A stretch of DNA of 64,000 nucleotides from Aplectana chamaeleonis (Eukaryota; Nematoda; Chromadorea; Rhabditida; Cosmocercidae). The stretch's first letter is position 1, and each line of letters begins with the position of its first letter. The DNA lies in NCBI GenBank assembly GCA_029168955.1, contig JAPDOI010000701.1, positions 124,001 through 188,000 on the forward strand, written 5' to 3'. The notes under the pieces are model-generated. The model searched no databases, was not told the origin of the DNA, and saw only the letters and a list, made by a program, of their open reading frames with translations. The translations under genes were made by a program, and so were the position numbers. Positions 57,724 through 64,000 of the stretch are shown one piece after another.

Positions 57724-59287
57724 AGCCTTTCGTATTTCGCCTCAAAATTACATCATTTATGATATTTGAGCGCTTCGCAGTGCAGTATAACCTCATGGTT
57801 AGGTTCCAACCATAGTTGACCGATGGCCAACCTGAGCCGTCCCGAGCCAACCTTAGAAATCGTACTCCGCCCTGAGTAGTCCTCAGTAGTCCTGCGCCGC
57901 TCTGTACCGTCTCTATTGGTGGGCTGAATGCCAACTGATAACGTATTGCAACTACGTACTCTCACCGTAGCTCGACATACTTGAGCAAACCCTCGGATGG
58001 CTCAGCCCGGCCACAACAGGTGGATTTCCCACCTCAGTAAGCAATGCATTCTCAGGTGAAAAAAGTAGTCGAGAACCCGGCGAGAAGTTGTCCATAAATC
58101 GTACGAATTCAGGACAACTTCTAGCCTAATTCCCGACAACTCCTCAGCTTATTCTCGACAACTTTTCGCCGGGTGATGGTCTTTAGGATAAAATCATTAT
58201 AGGATGCTTCGTTAATGATGGTTCGCACCTATCCATAGTTTGCCGATGGGGCGCATGGAACCGTCCACGAGAGATTAATTATCTCTCGTGGACGTCGCGC
58301 TGCGGCCAGCTTGTCGCGTGGATCCGGAAGAGACTTTGCGTTCCCTATTTGAGGTTGGCGCAAGCTCGGGGCACCTATGCTATAGCACCTGGCACCGAGT
58401 TTGCGCCAACCTGCAACAGTGAACACAAAGTCTCTTCCGGATCCATGCCGACGGAATGTACCATGCCGATTCGGATTTAGAAAAGCAACCAAGCATGGGC
58501 GAATATTTTTCAAATGAAAGAGCACAAAAAGAGAGTGCAACGAGATAGCTGAAAACATTTAACCAAGGCACGAAATTTACATATGGATGGAAAAAGTGCA
58601 AAAATATTACAATGCAAAAAAAAGATAAAATCTCTAAGTAGCCGAATGCTCGAATGAAACAAGTCGTATTTTATCATGGAAATTGAATAAAAGGATATGG
58701 AAGGCAATGATATAGTAAAAAATGTCAAATTAAACAAAACATTTAATTCTTAGCCCTGCATACGTTTTTCATTTTTTTAGAAAAAAAAAAGATTCATGTA
58801 TTGCACGAGTTGCGGTTTACGACTAAAATGTAATTTTTATTCTCACGAAATCCTAATATCCAAACCAGGAATGAGCGGAATTCCGATTGCTCAGTCGGAA
58901 ATCCGCTCATCCCTGATTTGAATGTTACGATTTAGAAAGAAGGCATGAATAGCTGCAAGCATTACTAAAGCAATCACAGACGTGCTCAACAGAGAACAAG
59001 GTTTGAACCATGGATTTACACATAAATCAAAGGAGTCATCATCAGGAAAATCGGGACAATATAGGGTTTTTTCGATTTTTCAAATATAGAAACGCTTCAG
59101 AAAACGACCAATCGAACGAATTTTTAAAATATGTTTCGGTCAAAGAAGGGTGAGGGGATTCGGTCCACCTAGTATGCTTAAAATAGACCAACACTTCCGA
59201 CGTTTGAAAAAAAACTTACGACGTAGTGCACCTGACACATCGAAATCGACGGAGGGGGTGGGGAGTGAAAGATGCGAGACGTTTTAA
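57724..59287. other. Unassigned DNA with one hairpin
   Basis: 58315-58445 is a hairpin: CCGGAAGAGACTTTGCGTTC paired with GAACACAAAGTCTCTTCCGG around GGTTGGCGCAAGCTCGG/CCGAGTTTGCGCCAACC. 58850-58920 holds a small palindrome (GGAATTCCGATTGCTCAG). Elsewhere AT-rich DNA with no gene seen. Confidence 0.5.
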
Positions 59288-59761
59288 AGCCACAGTCCAA
59301 GCTCAAAATCGATTTTTCGTTTTTCTGGCTATCTTGGAGAAAATTCCACTCTGATCACAATGGTGTCTCCAGAATCGCTCAGAACCCACTACGAAATGAG
59401 TTATGGCTCCTCAAAAATTCTGAATTTGAACTGGTAGAAGTTCGCGGACGAGTTGTCTCGAACCTGTATTTTCTCGTTATTCGCAGCCATCGTTCTGCAG
59501 CAGGCCACATTATAAAGCCAGACCGAAAACAAATCGAAGAACATAGGTTTTGAAAAAAATCATTCGCGCGTCTCTTCCCTATTGAGGTCGGAAACCTGGC
59601 GGTGGGCGTTACCCATTTTTTTCTTTAAAGGGGCGTGGCCCACTTTTTCCTAGCTTTTTCTCGCTTATTTTAGCGAATCGAGATTTCGCGCTTGGCAGGG
59701 TTGCTATAGGCGGCAACCGGACCATAATATCAAAAATTACCTCTGAGGTTGGACTGTGCCT
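59288..59761. mobile_element. TTAA MITE, family M3
   Basis: Ends AGCCACAGTCCAAGCTC and GAGGTTGGACTGTGCCT; TTAA on both sides (59284-59287, 59762-59765). 474 bp. Confidence 0.88.
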
Positions 59762-59896
59762 TTAAAGCAAGTGTTTTCCCCGAAACTTGAGAGTTTAGTG
59801 GGGCCTTTTCACTACTGTCCTGTTTCTCGTGGAATCGCCTGCGCAAAACAACATGAAAAAATAAAACACGATTTTTTGCGTCTATGATGCCTCTAA

Positions 59897-60502
59897 GGCC
59901 CCGGTCATAGTTGGATGAGCCGACGCCTCCAGCCCGGTCGATACACACAGAATGCATTGGAAATGGGATGCAAAATCACTCGGTGTATCCCCCGCACCCC
60001 CCCGCACCCCCAACACCCACCCGGTCGATACGTATGAACAACATGGTGAGGTGAAGCTGAGAAAAATCACTCGGTGTATCCCCCCTGCCCCCCGCACCCC
60101 CGCACCCCCAACACCCCCCGCACCCCCGGTCGATACGTATGTTTAAAATGATGGAGTGAGGTTGAGAAAATCACTCGGTGTATCCGACGCGGTCGATATC
60201 CATGCAATACGTGGATGACGGCGGATGAGAAAATCACCGGGTGGGTGGGTCGATGATAAACATTGCGTATCACTAGAAAGCTAACCTTACTGCTACCTCC
60301 GTGACTTCACCATACTCGCCTTCACTATTTCTCTGAACAGGTGCAATCCTGTTGGCCACGTAATCATCGTCATATCTAGTTGGATGCATCGAGTGATTTT
60401 CTCAACCTCACTCCATCATTTTAAACATACGTATCGACCGGGGTGGTGTTGGGGGGTGCGGGGGGGATGCAGATGCAAATAGCACCAACTATGACCGGGG
60501 CC
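59897..60502. mobile_element. 606-bp MITE, GGCCCCGGTCATAG termini, TAA duplication
   Basis: Ends GGCCCCGGTCATAGTTGG and CCAACTATGACCGGGGCC (perfect 18 bp); TAA duplicated (59894-59896, 60503-60505). The inside has three to four direct copies of AATCACTCGGTGTATCC with CCCGCACCCCC and CGGTCGATACGTATG, and one inverted copy near 60385-60470. TWA duplication and GGC ends identify a PIF/Harbinger-type MITE. Confidence 0.9.
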
Positions 60503-60717
60503 TAAGGCGCGAAGACCGGTCTGTATTATATAAAACTCCATTATTAGTTCTTTTATTCGCCGCCATTGCCATGTCTTTAACTACATAGTCCTGATTCTGA
60601 ACCCTTATCACCTTCCCAGATACAACATTCCCCGATCGAAGCTTTTGTTTATCTTACTGATTTCTGTCCATTTCAGACTTCCGTCCTCTCGATTCAAAGC
60701 TTTTCTTCTCTCTCAGC

Positions 60718-60748
60718 TCCTCTTTCTCTCTCTGTCTCTCTGTCTATG

Positions 60749-60786
<38 letters not shown>

Positions 60787-60788
60787 GG
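60718..60788. repeat. TC microsatellite
   Basis: (TCTCTG)n and (TC)n run of about 70 bp. Confidence 0.95.
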
Positions 60789-60987
60789 TCTAGGTCTTCG
60801 AAGCCGAAGCATCGCCATCTGCAAATTGAACAATTGTGGAAAAAAATGTTTCGTTATGTGACAAACGTAGCTACATAAATAAATATAGAATATGTAAAGC
60901 GTATAGATATAGTTGTATGCATGCATCAACGTGATATTAATGAAATGTTCAGTAACATACATTGAAGGGCACAACTAACTTACTTAA

Positions 60988-61472
60988 AGGCAGTGTTCGC
61001 GATGAACTTCATCCTCGAATTTTCCATGACAAAGGCTTCTCGTGGCTCTCAGAAGCAGAACAGCGTTGAAAAAACGGGACGAAAAGCTACCCAGGAGCCG
61101 CAAAACGGCTTAGAAAAGTGGGAAAACCCCGCCATTGTGGGCAAGTCCCGCCCCTTCCCGCCCCTCGACGTGAACAAAGGAACACTCGAAATCGTGAGTT
61201 GAGCGATTGTTTCCGATCAAAAGCCCCGTTCTTCCCTTCATTCTCAACTTCTCTCTTTACTCAGGTCAGCTCGCTCACATTGGCTGCAAAAGACGGAAGC
61301 TACAAGCCTCGGACGACTCGCCCACCATTTTCCCTAGCTCAATTTTTCAGGTACCATAACTCCATCACCAGAAGGTCTTGTACGATTCCAGAAGCATCAT
61401 TGGAATCAGAATGGGACCGGTTTCAAGATAGGCAAAAAAACAGAAAAGCGATTTTAATCGCGAACAGTGCCT
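60988..61472. mobile_element. TTAA MITE, family M1
   Basis: Ends AGGCAGTGTTCGCGATGAAC and ATCGCGAACAGTGCCT, TTAA on both sides (60984-60987, 61473-61476). Another M1-like left end (AGGCGGTGTTCATGATGAA) starts at once at 61477, so two elements abut at one TTAA. The 162-codon frame across it is not a gene. Confidence 0.88.
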
Positions 61473-61710
61473 TTAAAGGCGGTGTTCATGATGAATTGTG
61501 GATGTTCAGTTTCTTACAGATTACGATAGGTCAAGAGCTTACTGTGGCAGCAGCGTCAGAAAAAGCTGCAGAAAAAGACGAGAAGGCACTTTTTTACCCT
61601 TGCTGACCGGCTGTTTGCGTGCCCTTCAATGTATGTTACTGAGGAAAACATGTAACTAGGGTTGAAACTTCTGAGTGTCTGATGTTCCTCGCAGAGGCTC
61701 GTAAAGAAAA

Positions 61711-61880
61711 TTGCTGTTGGCAACTATGGCGAGGTTTGAGACGGCGTATAATTCTAACCCTGTTTTGGAGTTCAAACGTGGTCGTAGAAGCGTTGAAGAT
61801 GAACCACGTAGTGGACGACCAAAAGCTGCAACAACACCAGAAATCATTGAGCAAGTACATTATATTCTCAGGCAAACCAT
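61711..61880 (+). pseudogene. Mariner transposase fragment
   Basis: A plus frame has the mariner phrase FKRGRRSVEDEPRSGRPKAA followed by TTPEIIEQV, the linker and second helix-turn-helix of mariner transposases. The DDD catalytic domain is absent; from 61885 the sequence is unrelated GC-rich DNA (GAGCGGTACCGGAGAG). A scrap of about 50 residues of a normally 345-residue protein. Confidence 0.8.
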
Positions 61881-62257
61881 CGCCCCGAGCGGTACCGGAG
61901 AGCTACTCGAGCGGCGCTGCCTCTCCGCTCCGAGCGAAAATTAGCCGTCTACTCGAGCAACAGCAGCCGCTCTCCGGGCCACAGCAGTATCGCTCGGAGC
62001 GATATTCGGTCCCAACTGTCACTGCGGTGGCTCTTCGGGCAAATCAGCGTAGCTTCACCGATGGCTTCTCTTTGTTTCTTTACTCGTTTCTCCACTAATT
62101 TGCTCTCTTTCTTATTTCCCTCTTCTCCCAGTCCTTCTTTTCTTCTTCTACTGTTTCCTCATTTCCCCCCTTCTCACTTTAATCTCGGGGAACAAACTCT
62201 TTTCTATCTATCGCTGCCTTCCACTTGATCCAAAGCCTGCTTGTTTGCGAAATATAC

Positions 62258-63138
62258 CTCTAGTACTGTGTATCTCCGAGTGCTTATATTCACTTTGAGG
62301 TAAACCACCAAACCTGCCATAGTTGACAGAATATCTGAGCCACCTTAGAACTAGATGATAGCGTTCGCAAAAATTTTCGACAGAGCGTAATTAGTGATTT
62401 TTAGCTGCTTTTGTGATTTTGCAGCTTCGGTCTTTTCTGACTTATCCGAGAAGTTTAGGCCTCGAAGCTCCAAAGTTATGTATAATGGCTAAGTCCTTAA
62501 TCAATAGTATTTTTCGACATTTATCGATCGTTTTTTTTGAAAACTCGATTCTCGAATTTTTCATCGATTTTCAAAATAACGAGCAATAATTGACAAAAAA
62601 AATACTATCGATTAGGAACTTCGCCGTTCTAACGTCGGCATAGATCCTAGTGATACTTCGCGTTCCTTATTGAAGGTTGGCGCAAACTCGGTGCACCTAT
62701 GGTATAGCTTATGACACCGAGTTTGCGCCAACCTTCAATAAGGAACGCGAAGTATCAGTAGGATCCATGCCGACGTAAAACGGCGAAGTTCCTAATCGAT
62801 TGTATTTTTTCGTCAATTACTGCTCGTTAATTTGAAAGTCGAATTGAATTTTCAAAAAAACGATCGATAAATGTCGCAAAATGCTATTGATTAAAGACTT
62901 AGCCATTACACATAACTTTGGGGCTTCGAGGCCTAAACTTCTCGGATAAGTCACAAAAGATCGAATCTGCAAAATCACAAAATCAGCTAAAAGTCATTAA
63001 CTACTCTCCGACGAAAGTTTTTGCAAACGCTATCAACTCGTAGTTCCAAGGTGACTCAGACATTCTGTCAACTATGGCAGGTTTGGTAGTTTATCTCAAG
63101 GTAAATAGATGCTCTCAAAGATACATAGTACTGAAGAT
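62258..63138. mobile_element. 880-bp palindromic element
   Basis: Arms of about 400 bp pair from CTCTAGTACTGTGTATCTCC / GATACATAGTACTGAAG inwards. Within them CCAAACCTGCCATAGTTGAC pairs with GTCAACTATGGCAGGTTTGG. The centre is GAAGGTTGGCGCAAACTCGG / CCGAGTTTGCGCCAACCTTC around 62672-62740. The core is shared with 58315-58445 and 21640-21760. No coding capacity. Confidence 0.85.
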
Positions 63139-63357
63139 GGTGCAAAACTAGTGGAGACGGCCACTCAGAATTCAAATGAGGAATGAAAGATACCGTTTTC
63201 AAAAATCTGTCTAGTTCCATGGAATGAATTTCTAGCAAATAACGAGTGATAATCTTATCACATGTCTGATGATTAAAGAAATTTTCATTTTCATGGATGA
63301 AGTTCTTAATTTGTACGGCTAAACCATGAGTCTCCCCCCCCCAACTAGTTTTGCACC
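63139..63357. mobile_element. 219-bp inverted-repeat element with long flanking direct repeat
   Basis: Ends GGTGCAAAACTAGT and ACTAGTTTTGCACC. It is flanked by a 25-bp direct repeat (63114-63138 and 63358-63382; starts CTCAAAGATACA, ends TACTGAAGAT) with two differences. The left flank copy is also the outer end of the palindrome. A 25-bp target duplication would be unusual for any DNA transposon. Confidence 0.7.
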
Positions 63358-63677
63358 CTCAAAGATACACAATACTGAAGATTGCCACTGAATTACAGCA
63401 CATTTCGCAAATGAGGAGGCTTTGGCACGTGTGGAAGGCAGCGTTACATAGATTTACTGCACGAGCAGACAGGAATCTAGCGCATGCAACATGCCCGAGG
63501 ACGGCACGTGTCGATGGCATTGATAATATTGGCGACAGCCGCTAGTGCCGGTGGGGGGCAGCACAGCAGTGTCACTAATATTATCAATACCATCGTTATC
63601 CTAATGCTTAGCTCACACTGGGATTGCTCCAAATATTGGACCGGAATACCTAAACCATACGGACCTAGATGAGAAGA

Positions 63678-64000
63678 TTACCCAACGCAAGATTGGAACA
63701 TGTTGAGAACCAACTTTGCGAGTGGGAAGTGGGTAAAATAGCAGTGCTTGGGTTTCGGTACGCTGTGCGTTTCGGGCTTCCATAAAAACGTATCCTTCTC
63801 GAAACTTGTGTGAGCGTGAATAAACTTGGCCATCACGCTGTCTATGGAGAGATACTCGTTTTCCATGACGCGGCGCACGCTTGTCATAGTGTGCGACTCA
63901 TCTTCCATGAAGCGGCGCACGCTTTTCATAATGCGCGACTAATTTTCTATGACGCGGAGGACGCTTCTCATAGTGTGCAACTCATCTTTGATGAAGCGGC
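63678..64000 (-). pseudogene. Coding-like minisatellite, runs off the window
   Basis: Minus strand, from the window edge: 42-bp units encode a 14-residue repeat (types RFMEDESHTMTSVR, RVIENxSRIMKSVR, RFIKDELHTMRSVL), then about 55 non-repeat residues ending FQSCVG and a stop at 63678. One unit has an in-frame TAG (about 63942). The composition is helical and charged, and changes between units mostly keep the pattern of Met/Val/Arg positions, which hints at past selection. Family unknown; the array continues beyond 64000. Confidence 0.4.

Noticed and set aside
61118..61606. 162-codon frame, and similar frames at 15493-15903, 37.9-38.2 kb and 50.1-50.3 kb
   Set aside because: All lie in the same part of M1 MITEs and are broken differently in each copy.

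Overview
The window looks like repeat-dense intergenic DNA from an animal, most likely a nematode. The nematode call rests on three things: the recognisable exon pairs are split by introns of only about 48-53 bp with pyrimidine-rich TTTCAG/TTTTAG/TTTCTAG acceptors; there are relics of Tc1-like, mariner, BEL/Pao and CR1/jockey-type elements; and short inverted-repeat elements are extremely dense. Nothing bacterial is visible: no operons, no Shine-Dalgarno sites, and no long host open frame. Most long open frames are artefacts of repeats whose unit length is a multiple of three.

Layout. 141-1966: a 1.8-kb element with a 9-bp target duplication, present again at 50843-53504. 2020-7600: a 5.6-kb inverted-repeat element carrying a 42-bp satellite (about 39 units, each centred on a TGACGTCA palindrome), a rolling-circle-like end and a long-arm foldback element. 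7.6-13.3 kb: the least repetitive part, with exons of two probable host genes on the minus strand (8805-9087 and 12752-13235), a palindromic element and weaker exon candidates. 13.7-14.7 kb: a dead Tc1-like transposase. 14.7-22.8 kb: TTAA-flanked MITEs, hairpins and dispersed repeats. 22834-31624: a complete BEL/Pao LTR retrotransposon bounded by TGACG duplications. It has 799-bp LTRs, a broken gag on the minus strand and no pol; its right-hand LTR is split by a small inverted-repeat transposon and a 5'-truncated LINE. 31.6-50.8 kb: mixed MITEs, foldbacks and satellites. 53.5-57.8 kb: another possibly genic patch inside repeats. 58-64 kb: palindromes, MITEs, a mariner scrap and, at the edge, a minus-strand coding minisatellite.

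Nesting can be read at base resolution. In the BEL element, removing the two insertions from the right LTR restores exactly the 799 bp of the left LTR. The second copy of the 9-bp-TSD element landed inside the end of a TTAA MITE. A TTAA MITE sits in a foldback copy and another in the BEL tandem repeats. The rolling-circle-like element can be excised by comparison with an empty relative at 16 kb.

The most unusual signal is in the BEL element. Its LTRs and internal region carry a dense, single-orientation 8-mer, GCGTANTA on the plus strand (TANTACGC on the retrotransposon sense strand): 23 exact matches in about 2.6 kb of internal DNA and four in each LTR, against well under one expected. Other candidates for new biology are a transposon family with CTCAG termini and 2-bp duplications, and the convergence of several unrelated arrays on a 41-42 bp period.
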